Below are positions 38,396-46,553 of a DNA stretch of 64,000 nucleotides, piece by piece. A program made the position numbers and the translations under genes. Numbering within the stretch: position 1 is the first letter of the stretch; each line of letters starts with the position of its first letter. Location of the stretch: contig CAZQNQ010000003.1 of assembly GCA_964594985.1 (NCBI GenBank), positions 124,001 to 188,000 of the forward strand, written 5' to 3'. The DNA is from JADLHS01 sp964594985 (GTDB taxonomy: Bacteria > Verrucomicrobiota > Verrucomicrobiia > Limisphaerales > JADLHS01). Under the pieces are notes generated by a model. It saw nothing but the letters and a program-made list of their open reading frames with translations, ran no database searches and was not told the DNA's origin.

Positions 38396-38449
38396 AAAAA
38401 TTTCTCTTTGGTTTAACACCACGACTGGAAAGCCCGGCCAAGTGGAACT

Positions 38450-38473
38450 CCCGTCCAATCCCTGTTGGACGGG
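38450..38473 (-). promoter_or_regulatory. Hairpin in the rho leader
   Basis: A perfect 9-bp inverted repeat CCCGTCCAA / TTGGACGGG with a six-base loop lies about 55 nt upstream of the rho ATG. It has no T-run. rho genes are often autoregulated by attenuation in their leaders, so this may be part of such a region; that is inference. Confidence 0.45.
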
Positions 38474-38553
38474 CAAATCCCGGATTAGTTCAAAATGGAA
38501 TGGCTACCGTCGCGGAGAGCGCGAAGTCCGGCTTGCTGGATCTTGAAACTTTC

Positions 38554-40728
38554 TTAATACGGCAAGGGGAATCTCGCGGTCAGTTCGCGGACACGTTGAC
38601 GCACCTTGGCGATGCCGTCAAGATTTTTGATGTCCATCAAAACCTCGCTGATCATGTCGGCGATGGCGGCCATCTCGGCTTCCTTCATCCCGCGCGTGGT
38701 GCTGGCGGGTGTGCCGAGCCGGACCCCGCTCGCCTGGAACGGCGAACGCGTCTCGAATGGAATGGTGTTCTTGTTCGTGGTGATGCCGGCGTCGTCGAGC
38801 GCGATCTGACAATCCTTGCCGGTCAAACCTTTCACGCCCACGTCCACGAGCATCAAGTGATTGTCCGTGCCGCCGCTGACGAGGCGGAAGCCATTGCGCT
38901 TCATGCCGTCGGCCAATGCCGCCGCGTTCTTCACGATCTGTTGCTGATAGGACTGGAACGCCGGTTGCGCGGCTTCATGGAAACAGACGGCCTTGCCCGC
39001 AATAACGTGCATGAGCGGCCCGCCCTGGATGCCGGGGAACGCCTGCGAATCAATTTCCTTCGCATGCTTCTCTTTGCAGAGAATCAAACCGCCGCGCGGT
39101 CCGCGCAACGTCTTATGCGTCGTTGTAGTAACAAAGTCAGCATGCGCCATCGGACTGGGATGAACTCCCGCCGCCACGAGGCCGGCGATGTGCGCGATGT
39201 CGGCCAACAGATACGCGCCGACTTCGCGGGCGATCTCGCCCATGCGCTGGAAATCAATGATGCGCGGATACGCGCTCGCGCCGACCGTGATCATCTTCGG
39301 TTTGTGTTCGCGCGCCAGCTTCGCGAGTTGATCGTAATCAATCCGCTCGTCTTCCTTGCGCACGCCGTAATGGACGATCTCGAAGAACTTGCCGGAAAAA
39401 TTCGCCTTGTTGCCGTGCGTCAGATGCCCGCCGTGGCTCAGATCCATCGTGAGCATCTTGTCGCCGGGCTTGAGGAACGCGAAATACACCGCCATGTTCG
39501 CGCCGCTGCCGGAGTGCGGTTGCACGTTGGCGTGCTCCGCGCCGAAAAGCTTCTTCGCGCGGTCAATCGCCAGTTGCTCGACGACGTCCACGTTCTCACA
39601 ACCACCATACCAACGCTTTTTGGGATAACCTTCCGCGTACTTGTTCGTCAGCACGGAGCCCTGTGCTTCCATCACCGCCGGACTGGTGAAGTTTTCGCTG
39701 GCGATGAGTTCAATATTTTCCTGCTGGCGCAGGCGTTCATGTTCAATGGCGTTGGCGATCTCGCCATCTATACGATTCAATCGGAGTTCAGGTGACGTCA
39801 TTTTTTGTTCCATCTTATTCACGCGACGCTCATGGCGTCCGCCTTCAAATTCAGTGTTGAGAAAGTTGTCGAGAATCTGTTTCGCGAGATCGGCGGGAGT
39901 AAATTTACCGGACAGACACAGCACGTTCGCATCATTGTGCTTGCGAGTCAGGATGGCCGATTCCGCATCCGTGACCATCGCCGCCCGGATGCCGGAAACC
40001 TTGTTCGCCGTGATGCTCATGCCGATGCCGGTGGTGCAGATGAGCAAGCCGACCTCGGCCTTGTGTTCCGCCACGCTGTTCGCCACCAATATCCCGTAGT
40101 CAGGATAATCCACCGATTCCTTCGCGTGCGTGCCGAAGTCGTGGAAGGAAATCCCGCGCTCGCGCAGATATTTCTTCAACTCCTCCTTCAGATCAAATCC
40201 GCCATGATCCGCTCCGATGGCCACGTGGGCGGTTTGCCCGGCGGCAACGGTCTTGACCACCTGCTGCGTCTCGCCCTGTTCAATGAAGCGCACGAGCGAC
40301 GCGATCCCCTGCTCAATCTGATCGCGACAGTTCAGGTAAATTTCATACGAACCACCGATGGGATCGCTGATGTCCTTCTCAAAGGGATCGAGCGTGTCAT
40401 CAAATTCACGCAGCAGGAACGTTTTCTCCGCCGCCTGCGGATACAGCAGCATCACCGTATCCACATGGCTGTGCGTCATGCCGAGGATGTAATCCGCCTG
40501 CTTGACCATGTCCGCCGTGAGCATTCGGCTGCGTTGCTTGGAGATGTCCACGCCGATCTCCTTCATCGCCTGGACGGAATACGTGCTGGGCGGTTGCCCA
40601 TCGATCGCGCCCAAGCCGGCGGAGATGGCGCGATAATCGGTTCGCCCATTCGTGGCACTACGAAAGAGCGCCTCAGCCATGGGACTGCGGCAAATGTTAC
40701 CCGTGCAGATGAACAGAAAGGTCTTCAT
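38554..40728 (-). CDS. Three-part fusion: low-MW protein phosphatase, ribose-5-phosphate isomerase B, serine hydroxymethyltransferase
   Basis: One open frame of 724 residues holds three complete enzymes. Residues 1-150 are a low-molecular-weight phosphatase (FICTGNICRSPMAEAL, C8/R14, general acid D122 in SDPIGG). Residues about 166-297 are RpiB (VAIGADHGGFDLK, ICTTGIGMSITANK with C231). Residues about 306-724 are GlyA (ELIASENFTSPAVMEAQGS, PLP lysine K539 in TTTTHKTLRGPRGG). All active-site landmarks are intact. The order matches the separate genes ywlE-ywlF-(ywlG)-glyA of Bacillus. Position 12 is Ile, as in tyrosine phosphatases, not the Thr of the YwlE arginine phosphatase. Internal ATGs at residues 306 and 310 could allow separate GlyA synthesis. 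GlyA supplies glycine and one-carbon units; RpiB acts in the pentose phosphate pathway. Confidence 0.93.
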   Translation of the reverse strand: MKTFLFICTGNICRSPMAEALFRSATNGRTDYRAISAGLGAIDGQPPSTYSVQAMKEIGVDISKQRSRMLTADMVKQADYILGMTHSHVDTVMLLYPQAAEKTFLLREFDDTLDPFEKDISDPIGGSYEIYLNCRDQIEQGIASLVRFIEQGETQQVVKTVAAGQTAHVAIGADHGGFDLKEELKKYLRERGISFHDFGTHAKESVDYPDYGILVANSVAEHKAEVGLLICTTGIGMSITANKVSGIRAAMVTDAESAILTRKHNDANVLCLSGKFTPADLAKQILDNFLNTEFEGGRHERRVNKMEQKMTSPELRLNRIDGEIANAIEHERLRQQENIELIASENFTSPAVMEAQGSVLTNKYAEGYPKKRWYGGCENVDVVEQLAIDRAKKLFGAEHANVQPHSGSGANMAVYFAFLKPGDKMLTMDLSHGGHLTHGNKANFSGKFFEIVHYGVRKEDERIDYDQLAKLAREHKPKMITVGASAYPRIIDFQRMGEIAREVGAYLLADIAHIAGLVAAGVHPSPMAHADFVTTTTHKTLRGPRGGLILCKEKHAKEIDSQAFPGIQGGPLMHVIAGKAVCFHEAAQPAFQSYQQQIVKNAAALADGMKRNGFRLVSGGTDNHLMLVDVGVKGLTGKDCQIALDDAGITTNKNTIPFETRSPFQASGVRLGTPASTTRGMKEAEMAAIADMISEVLMDIKNLDGIAKVRQRVRELTARFPLPY

Positions 40729-40847
40729 TCAATCGAGCGGCGGACAGTTTGGTTGCCCCGCAAGAATCACGCAAATCAAAATATGCGCCACCCCGACAGA
40801 TAAAACGCTTGATTCCGACCACAGAGGAACACAAAGCAACCCAAATC

Positions 40848-40875
40848 TTGACGGATCTGCTCAGACTGGCACAAT
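40848..40875 (+). promoter_or_regulatory. Possible sigma-70-type promoter of the PEP-CTERM gene
   Basis: TTGACG at 40848-40853 and CACAAT at 40870-40875 are separated by 16 bp and lie about 30 nt before the ATG at 40904. A ribosome-binding site GGAAAG sits at 40893-40898. The match is moderate. Confidence 0.4.
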
Positions 40876-40903
40876 CCATCAGAACTCAGAACGGAAAGTC
40901 ATT

Positions 40904-41620
40904 ATGAAGACTCCAATCGTGCCTTGCTTTCTTTTTGTGAAGCTCATCGTCCTCGCCGCGTTCACAGTGCCGACATCAGCAATAGCTACTGCGATGACTC
41001 CACTGGTGATGACGTTTGAGGGTGCGCCGACTAGTACGCTACAAGATGATGATTATATCGAGAATGGGATTAAGATGTCGTGCATTGATAATCACTACGA
41101 CATGCATTCGTTTGAGGGCAATACTTGGCCGAATATCGACACCTATCCGTTTGGTAACAATTCGATAAGGTTCGAATTGGTTGATGGCGGGCTTTTCCGG
41201 CTCGAAAGTCTGGCGCTTTGGACTAGGCAGCGTGGTGGGGTGGGGTCGCCATACGCTCCTCCTGGATATACGGGCTTCGTTGATTACATATTTACTTTTT
41301 CGGATGGCTCTACACTCATCCCCGAGCCTATAGACCAGTGGCAGGTGCTTGATGATTTTTTCTCAGAGTTGCCGCATTTGACCTATTTTATTTATACAAT
41401 TCACGCACCCGACGAACTTACGTCATCTCAATTTAGTTCATGGATTGATGATATTACCTTAACTCCCGTTCCCGAACCAAGTCCCATTGCTTTGTATGGT
41501 TTAGGCTGCATTGCATTGTTGTTTCGACGACCAGAGGCCATCCACTTTACGCCAGAGCCAGCGGAAGGTCTGCACCACGGGATTGCGTCGCGCGGACGGC
41601 AGGCCGAGAAGTTGACCTAG
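40904..41620 (+). CDS. PEP-CTERM sorting-signal protein of unknown function
   Basis: The protein has 238 residues from ATG 40904, which has a GGAAAG site upstream. It begins with a signal peptide (FLFVKLIVLAAFTVPTSAIA) and a beta-rich body (PLVMTFEGAPTSTL, FVDYIFTFSDGSTLIPEP) with no recognised catalytic motif. The PEP-CTERM signal VPEPSPIALYGLGCIALLFR is present, expected to be recognised by an exosortase. Normally such proteins end a few residues after the basic RR. Here 29 more residues follow (PEAIHFTPEPAEG ...), suggesting the 3' end was replaced or read through into foreign DNA. Base composition is visibly AT-richer than the neighbours, a sign of transfer or relaxed selection. No exosortase gene is in the window. 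Confidence 0.75.
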   Translation: MKTPIVPCFLFVKLIVLAAFTVPTSAIATAMTPLVMTFEGAPTSTLQDDDYIENGIKMSCIDNHYDMHSFEGNTWPNIDTYPFGNNSIRFELVDGGLFRLESLALWTRQRGGVGSPYAPPGYTGFVDYIFTFSDGSTLIPEPIDQWQVLDDFFSELPHLTYFIYTIHAPDELTSSQFSSWIDDITLTPVPEPSPIALYGLGCIALLFRRPEAIHFTPEPAEGLHHGIASRGRQAEKLT

Positions 41621-42153
41621 GCCGAGGCGATGGCTTTTGCCGGGCTTCCCTTGCGGTTCGCAATGGAAGATCCGCTGTGGTCTTTCGATGATTTCCAGGT
41701 CGCGCATGGTTCACGTTTTTCCCAACTAAATTTTCCGACCGTAGATCACAGCGCCAGAGGCGCGACACTTTTGCAGAAACAACCCTCGAACGAATCAAGT
41801 CTCGTTGGAACGCTCGCTAGATGCCGCTCCTCCGGAACTTGAAAATTTCATTCACCCGAATCCTTCAAATATGTCGCGCCGCTGGCGCTGTGGTGGGCGC
41901 AGAAAATTTTGGGCGCGCCGGTTCTGGTAGTTGTTGTGGGGCCAGAGCGACGCGCCCTCCTCCATTAAAATCAATCCGGAACAGGAGAGCACAGAGACAA
42001 CTGAGTCGGAACCAAACGGAGGCTGTACTCGGGCGCACAACCCCTGCTTGGATTTACCTGCCGGTGAACCGGGGACATGCTCCGGTTGTGATAAAACCAA
42101 ACTTGGACACTCCGTTCCCTCTGTTTACTCCTGTTCCACCGGCATGGCCCGGT
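41621..42153. other. 533-bp stretch without a confident gene; degenerate and repeat-rich
   Basis: The left part shows a short minus-strand frame at 41501-41707 (MRDLEIIERPQRIFHCEPQG ...) that overlaps the PEP-CTERM tail and is not recognised. The right part contains the nonamer-bounded inverted element at 41978-42137. No RNA gene was recognised. The whole stretch looks like decayed accessory DNA. Confidence 0.5.
41978..42137. repeat. Inverted element bounded by purine-rich nonamers, copy A (160 bp)
   Basis: The left end reads GGAACAGGAG, AGCACAGAG, ACAACTGAG on the plus strand. The right end reads GGAACAGGAG, TAAACAGAG, GGAACGGAG on the minus strand. Both are tandem degenerate copies of a nine-base unit close to RRAACNGAG, facing each other. 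Similar elements lie at 53191-53290 and 58621-58777. Confidence 0.6.
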
Positions 42154-42381
42154 TCAAATCCGCACCTGACGATATGCGCCGGGTAGAAAGGTTTGTTCGG
42201 GCCGCGGGGCGTTCTCGGAGGGACACACGGTCGCGGCATTGACCACGGCGCGCATCTTGTTGAACCACCAGGCAGCGCGGGCCAGGCGACGTTCCCGCCG
42301 GGCGAAGCGTGTGCCACGCGGCGCTCCGCTCAGGCCGAGTTCGAGTTGCTGGTCGTTCGTGAGGTTTGTCATCGTTGTCAT
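42154..42381 (-). CDS. Small basic hypothetical protein
   Basis: A 75-residue frame begins MTTMTNLTNDQQLELGLSG. It has a strongly basic middle (RRERRLARAAWWFNKMRAV) and a C-terminus RPEQTFLPGAYRQVRI. I recall short proteins of this layout (a QLELGL start, an R-rich WWF..M segment and a RPEQ..LPG end) from related Verrucomicrobia, but cannot check this here. No known domain and no signal peptide were seen. It stands alone between degenerate DNA and xseB, divergent from the latter. Codon choice is GC-rich like genuine genes of the window, and other frames here look unconvincing. Function is unknown; the basic aromatic helix could bind nucleic acid, which is speculation. Confidence 0.55.
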   Translation of the reverse strand: MTTMTNLTNDQQLELGLSGAPRGTRFARRERRLARAAWWFNKMRAVVNAATVCPSENAPRPEQTFLPGAYRQVRI

Positions 42382-42544
42382 AATTTGTCTTTCGTTTTAC
42401 GGGCACAAACCTAGCGGGAGGGGTCGGACAAAAACCGTCTGAGCAAAAAGTTTGCGGTAATATATTTTCAGGTCATGGGGCGGACTGATTTTGAGATTCA
42501 GCGCAGACTGGACGGACACAGAGATTTCGCCTAAAGTCGCAGCC

Positions 42545-42823
42545 GTGCCGAATCCATCCAAAAGCACTCCGCCCTCGTCATCGCCCAAGGCAGCGATGCC
42601 ATTTGAGGAAGCGTTGCAGAAACTGGAATCTGTCGTGGAAGCGATGGAATCCGGCGAACTGCCGCTGGAAAGCTTGATCGCCCGTTACGAAGAGGGCGTG
42701 AAGCTGGCCAAGGTGTGCCAGGAAAAACTCGCCGAAGCCGAGTTGAAGATTCAGCAACTGGAAAAGACGGCGGCAGGCGAATTGAAGCTGCAGCCGTTGA
42801 CGGCAGAATCGTCGGAAGAATAA
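42545..42823 (+). CDS. xseB: Exodeoxyribonuclease VII small subunit
   Basis: This is a short helical protein with the XseB core FEEALQKLESVVEAMESGEL followed by PLESLIARYEEGVKLAKVC and a coiled-coil tail. It forms exonuclease VII with XseA, which is not in the window. The start is uncertain. GTG 42545 gives an N-terminal extension of a length similar to other XseB proteins. ATG 42596 has an AAGG site 5 nt upstream and would start at MPFEEAL. The stop lies two bases before the dxs ATG, so the genes are co-transcribed, an arrangement common in many bacteria. Confidence 0.88.
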   Translation: MPNPSKSTPPSSSPKAAMPFEEALQKLESVVEAMESGELPLESLIARYEEGVKLAKVCQEKLAEAELKIQQLEKTAAGELKLQPLTAESSEE

Positions 42824-42825
42824 CT

Positions 42826-44814
42826 ATGAGCAGATACCTCGACATGGTGGATGGTCCGGCGCATGTGAAGAAACTGACGCCCCCGCAATTGGAAGCGCTC
42901 GCGGGCGAAATCCGCCAGGAATTGATCACGGGCCTCGCGAAGGCCGGCGGACATCTCGGTCCGAATCTCGGCGTGGTGGAACTCACCATCGCGCTGCATC
43001 ACGTCTTCAGTACTCCCAAGGACAAGTTTGTCTGGGATGTCAGTCACCAAGTTTACGTCCATAAGATCCTCACCGGTCGTAAGGATCGTTTCCACACCAT
43101 CCGCCAGACGAATGGCTTGAATGGTTTCGCGCTGCGCACTGAGAGTGAGCATGATTGCTTTGGCGCTGGTCACGCGGGCACAGCATTGTCCGCCGCACTC
43201 GGCATGGCCTCGGCCCGCGATCGCAAAGGCACGGACGAGAACGTTGTTTGCATCTTCGGTGATGCCGCGCTCACTAATGGGGTTTCCTACGAAGCGCTGA
43301 ACAACATTTCGCACACGACGAAGAAATTCATCGGCATCCTCAACGACAACGAGTGGAGCATCGCGGAGAACGTCGGGGCGATCAACGGCTACCTCAACAA
43401 GCTCATCCGCAATCCGTCGTACAACAAACTGTCCCGCGATTTCCAAGGTTTCCTGAAGAAGCTGCCGAAGGGCGATCTGGCATTGAAGCTGGCCCACAAA
43501 GCGGAGGAAGGCTTCAAGGGCGCACTCGCCGAAGTCAGCTTGCGCAAGAACGCTCCGTCCATCGAGGCGGAAGGCCGCGGCGGTTTCGGCAGCGCGATTT
43601 TGTTCGAAGAGATGGGTGTGCGTTATCTCGGGCCGATTGACGGGCACGATCTGCCGCTGTTGATCAGCACGCTGGAATTCGCCAAGACCTGCGATCATCC
43701 GATCGTCATCCACATCCTGACGCGCAAGGGCAAAGGCTATGAAGCTGCGCTCAAGTCGCCGGAAAAATTCCACGGCCTCGGACCTTACGATGCAAAAACG
43801 GGTGAAACTCCCGCATCCAAGCCCGGCACGCCGCCGAATTATCAAGACGTCTTCGGCCAGACGATGGTCAAGCTCTGCCAGAAGAACAACACCCTTGTCG
43901 GTATCACGGCGGCAATGCCGAGCGGCACTGGCTTGAAGCATCTCGAGAAGGCCATGCCGGAACGTTACATTGACGTTGGCATCGCTGAAGAACACGGTGT
44001 CATCTTCGCCGCCGGCATGGCGACGATGGGTTATCACCCGGTGGTGGCGATCTATTCGACGTTCTTGCAACGTGCGTACGATTGCATCCATCACGATGTT
44101 TGCTTGCAGGATCTGCCGGTGATTTTCTGCATGGACCGTGCTGGTCTCTCAGCGAACGACGGCCCAACGCATCATGGCTTGTTCGACATCGCCTATTTGC
44201 GTTGCCTCCCGAATGTCATCGCGATGGCCCCGAAGGATGAGGATGAGTTGCAGGACATGATGTTCACGGCCACGCATCAGAATCATCCAACCTTCATCCG
44301 TTACCCGCGTGGTGCGGGCGAAGGCGTGCCGATCAAGGACCAGCCGAAGCTGCTTGAAATCGGCAAGGCCGAAGTCATCCACAACTTTGCGAGCAATGGC
44401 AAACGCAAGGTCGCCCTGTTCGCTCTGGGCAACATGTGCTCTATTGCGAACAAGGCCGCTGTACAGCTCGTCGCGGAAGGTTTTGATGTCGCGGTCATCA
44501 ATCCGCGTTTCACCAAGCCGATTGATGCCGGCACGCATGAATTCTTTGGTCGCGCCGCGGACGTCATCGTCACGCTGGAAGATCACGTGTTGATGGGCGG
44601 TTACGGCTCAACCGTGCTCGAGTGCTTCAATGATAAGGGCATCACGACTCCGGTGGTGCGCATCGGTTGGCCGGATCAATTCATCGAACACGCTTCCACC
44701 CAGGACGAATTGCGGCGCAAGTACGGTCTGACGGTGGAAAACGCCGTGGCCAAGGTGAAAGCGCAGTTTGCGGAAGTGCCGATCACGACCCGCAAGCTTG
44801 CCGAGGTGGCATGA
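42826..44814 (+). CDS. dxs: 1-Deoxy-D-xylulose-5-phosphate synthase
   Basis: The protein has 662 residues. It condenses pyruvate and glyceraldehyde-3-phosphate with thiamine diphosphate, the first step of the MEP isoprenoid pathway. Features are GGHLGPNLGVVELTIALH, FVWDVSHQVYVHKILTGR, FGAGHAGTALSAALGMASA, the TPP/Mg site around D146 (CIFGDAALTNG) with NDNEWSI, and the transketolase C-terminal part (GIAEEHGVIFAAGMA, DRAGLSANDGPTHHG). The usual GDG triplet reads GDA here and the NDN-x-MSI segment reads NDNEWSI, so this is a slightly divergent Dxs type. The ATG follows the xseB stop by two bases. Confidence 0.93.
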   Translation: MSRYLDMVDGPAHVKKLTPPQLEALAGEIRQELITGLAKAGGHLGPNLGVVELTIALHHVFSTPKDKFVWDVSHQVYVHKILTGRKDRFHTIRQTNGLNGFALRTESEHDCFGAGHAGTALSAALGMASARDRKGTDENVVCIFGDAALTNGVSYEALNNISHTTKKFIGILNDNEWSIAENVGAINGYLNKLIRNPSYNKLSRDFQGFLKKLPKGDLALKLAHKAEEGFKGALAEVSLRKNAPSIEAEGRGGFGSAILFEEMGVRYLGPIDGHDLPLLISTLEFAKTCDHPIVIHILTRKGKGYEAALKSPEKFHGLGPYDAKTGETPASKPGTPPNYQDVFGQTMVKLCQKNNTLVGITAAMPSGTGLKHLEKAMPERYIDVGIAEEHGVIFAAGMATMGYHPVVAIYSTFLQRAYDCIHHDVCLQDLPVIFCMDRAGLSANDGPTHHGLFDIAYLRCLPNVIAMAPKDEDELQDMMFTATHQNHPTFIRYPRGAGEGVPIKDQPKLLEIGKAEVIHNFASNGKRKVALFALGNMCSIANKAAVQLVAEGFDVAVINPRFTKPIDAGTHEFFGRAADVIVTLEDHVLMGGYGSTVLECFNDKGITTPVVRIGWPDQFIEHASTQDELRRKYGLTVENAVAKVKAQFAEVPITTRKLAEVA

Positions 44815-44850
44815 TCCCGCCACTCCCCCAGACATCTTGATCATGCCGCA

Positions 44851-46104
44851 ATGAGAAAACCGTCACTGCTCATTGTCTGGCTGACGGTTTTCATTGACCT
44901 GATCGGGTTCGGCATCGTCGTGCCGCTCGTGCCGGTGTTCTCAAAACGCTTCGATGCGAGCAGTCTCACCATCGGCCTCGTGCTGGCGTGCTTCTCGGCG
45001 ATGCAATTCATCTTCGCACCGATCTGGGGACGGCTCTCGGACAAAGTTGGCCGCCGTCCGATCATGTTGCTCAGCACTGCGGGGGCGACAATCTCCTACG
45101 CAATCTTTGCGTTTGGTTCCGGCTTGGAAAACCCGACCAGTGCCTTGATCACGCTGGGCCTCGCCCGCGCCTTTGCCGGTGCCTTTGGGGGAAATATCAC
45201 GGTGGCGCAGGCTTATATTGCAGACATCACGCCGCCAGAAAACCGCTCCAAGAAAATGGGGCTCATCGGCATGGCGTTTGGGCTGGGCTTCATTTTCGGC
45301 CCGGCCATTGGCGGCGTCAGTTTGAAGTATCTGGGCATTATTGGCCCGGGTTGGGTGGCAGCAGCCTTTTGCGCGGCAAACTTCTTGTTGGCACTATTTA
45401 TTCTTCCCGAAAGCCGCCAACCGAATTCCGAACAAGCGCCGGAACGTCCACACCTCGATCAATGGCGGCATACCCTCACCACGCCGGGCATCGGTTTGCT
45501 GGTGATTGTTTTCTTCCTCTCGACGTTGTGTTTCAGTTGCTTTGAGGTCACTTTGGCTCTGCTGGTCTGCGGGAACTTCGGCCTGGACATCAAGGATGAC
45601 GCCACCACGGCAACAGTGGCGACGTATCTGTTCGTTTATTGCGGCTTGATCGCCGCCTTTGTGCAAGGGGGGATGATTGGTCGCATCGTGAAGAAGTTTG
45701 GCGAACCCAAAGTCATCACCCTCAGCCTTGTGATGACCGCCGTGAGTCTGGCGCTGCTCCCGTTCATCAAAGGCAGCGGCCTGCTGTCGTGGGGCATTCT
45801 CGCTCGACCGGAAGGCCATTCCTGGTGGGTTTTGCTGGGCGCACTGGGATTGCTGGCGCTGGGTTCAAGCCTGACGCGCCCGCCATTATTTGGGTTGCTC
45901 TCGAATCTTACTTCTGCCCACGAACAAGGATCGAACATCGGGGTCGCCCAAGGTGCCGGTAGTTTGGCGCGGATTATCGGTCAGTTCAGTGCGCCGATCA
46001 TCCTGCTGGAGGTTAACAGCTACTCCCTCTTCATCGGCTGCGCCGGAGTTTTATTCCTGACGAGTCTGATTGTGGCGAAAAAACTTTCTTCGGCCCGGCG
46101 TTAA
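44851..46104 (+). CDS. MFS transporter, TetA/multidrug-exporter-like
   Basis: The protein has 417 residues and about 12 hydrophobic segments. It starts with LLIVWLTVFIDLIGFGIVVP and carries MFS motif A between helices 2 and 3 (GRLSDKVGRRPIML). It also has the antiporter-like motif C region (GMAFGLGFIFGPAIGG), both typical of proton-driven drug:H+ antiporters of the TetA(class)/DHA1 kind. The substrate is unknown. It lies 36 bases after dxs and may be the last gene of that operon. No resistance-regulator gene is adjacent. Confidence 0.85.
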   Translation: MRKPSLLIVWLTVFIDLIGFGIVVPLVPVFSKRFDASSLTIGLVLACFSAMQFIFAPIWGRLSDKVGRRPIMLLSTAGATISYAIFAFGSGLENPTSALITLGLARAFAGAFGGNITVAQAYIADITPPENRSKKMGLIGMAFGLGFIFGPAIGGVSLKYLGIIGPGWVAAAFCAANFLLALFILPESRQPNSEQAPERPHLDQWRHTLTTPGIGLLVIVFFLSTLCFSCFEVTLALLVCGNFGLDIKDDATTATVATYLFVYCGLIAAFVQGGMIGRIVKKFGEPKVITLSLVMTAVSLALLPFIKGSGLLSWGILARPEGHSWWVLLGALGLLALGSSLTRPPLFGLLSNLTSAHEQGSNIGVAQGAGSLARIIGQFSAPIILLEVNSYSLFIGCAGVLFLTSLIVAKKLSSARR

Positions 46105-46183
46105 GTTTTCCACTACAAATCGTTTTCTGACGAAGTTCCTCACGGCGCACTCACCACACAATTTTTTCTTTAGAAAAGATTGA

Positions 46184-46213
46184 GTGACATTTTTGCGTCG
46201 CTGTCTTATAGTC
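46184..46213 (+). promoter_or_regulatory. Sigma-70-like promoter of the small gene at 46231
   Basis: GTGACA (46184-46189) and TATAGT (46208-46213) are separated by 18 bp, each five of six to the classical consensus. Initiation about 46220 would leave a very short leader that still includes GAGGTG just before the ATG at 46231. Confidence 0.6.
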
Positions 46214-46230
46214 GGACCGTCTGAGGTGTT

Positions 46231-46485
46231 ATGCCCGTCTCAGCTAATACTCAACAGAGGGCGCTACAAGGAAGCGCTCATCAGGCAGGTCGTCCTCAAA
46301 TAACTCATCCCCTACGAGCTATGACCAAATCCATGATCGAAACCATCAGCGAAGCCATCCGGGATCCCAAACATCCGTTTCGTAAAGCGGATAGTCAGCC
46401 CAAAAAGGCCCAAAAGAATCGCTATGAACGTCGGAAAATCAAAGAGTACCTCCACTTGGCCGATTGGGAAGCCGAAGCCATATAA
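46231..46485 (+). CDS. Small hypothetical protein with basic C-terminal half
   Basis: An 84-residue frame begins at ATG 46231, preceded by GAGG four bases upstream. A second ATG at 46321 would give a 54-residue protein starting MTKSMIETISEAIRDPKHPF. The conserved-looking part is this C-terminal portion, rich in Lys/Arg (KADSQPKKAQKNRYERRKIK) and ending in a short acidic amphipathic tail (LHLADWEAEAI). No domain is recognised. It is a single-gene unit: a clear promoter lies in front and a strong terminator behind, which supports real expression. If the downstream start is used, the intervening 100 nt are a leader with two short hairpins. Confidence 0.55.
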   Translation: MPVSANTQQRALQGSAHQAGRPQITHPLRAMTKSMIETISEAIRDPKHPFRKADSQPKKAQKNRYERRKIKEYLHLADWEAEAI

Positions 46486-46527
46486 TTATCGGGAGAACTA
46501 GATCTTTTCAGCCAGCTTAGTTGGAAG

Positions 46528-46553
46528 GCCACACCAAGGGGTGTGGCTTTTTC
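46528..46553 (+). terminator. Rho-independent terminator of the small gene
   Basis: Perfect 8-bp stem GCCACACC / GGTGTGGC with loop AAGG, followed by TTTTTC on the plus strand. It overlaps the last codons of the convergent Fur-family gene by a couple of bases. Confidence 0.9.

Noticed and set aside
39813..40728. Reading the phosphatase-RpiB part as separate genes from GlyA
   Set aside because: No stop codon or frame change separates the parts, so the fusion is reported. Internal ATGs are noted as possible secondary starts.
41501..41707. 68-codon minus-strand frame overlapping the PEP-CTERM tail
   Set aside because: It reads plausibly (RDLEIIERPQRIFHCEPQG) but is unrecognised, overlaps the other gene antisense and lies in degenerate DNA. 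It may be a remnant.
42146..42165. tRNA-like T-arm sequence GGTTCAAATCC
   Set aside because: The flanking bases do not form a T-stem, acceptor stem or anticodon arm, so no tRNA is supported.
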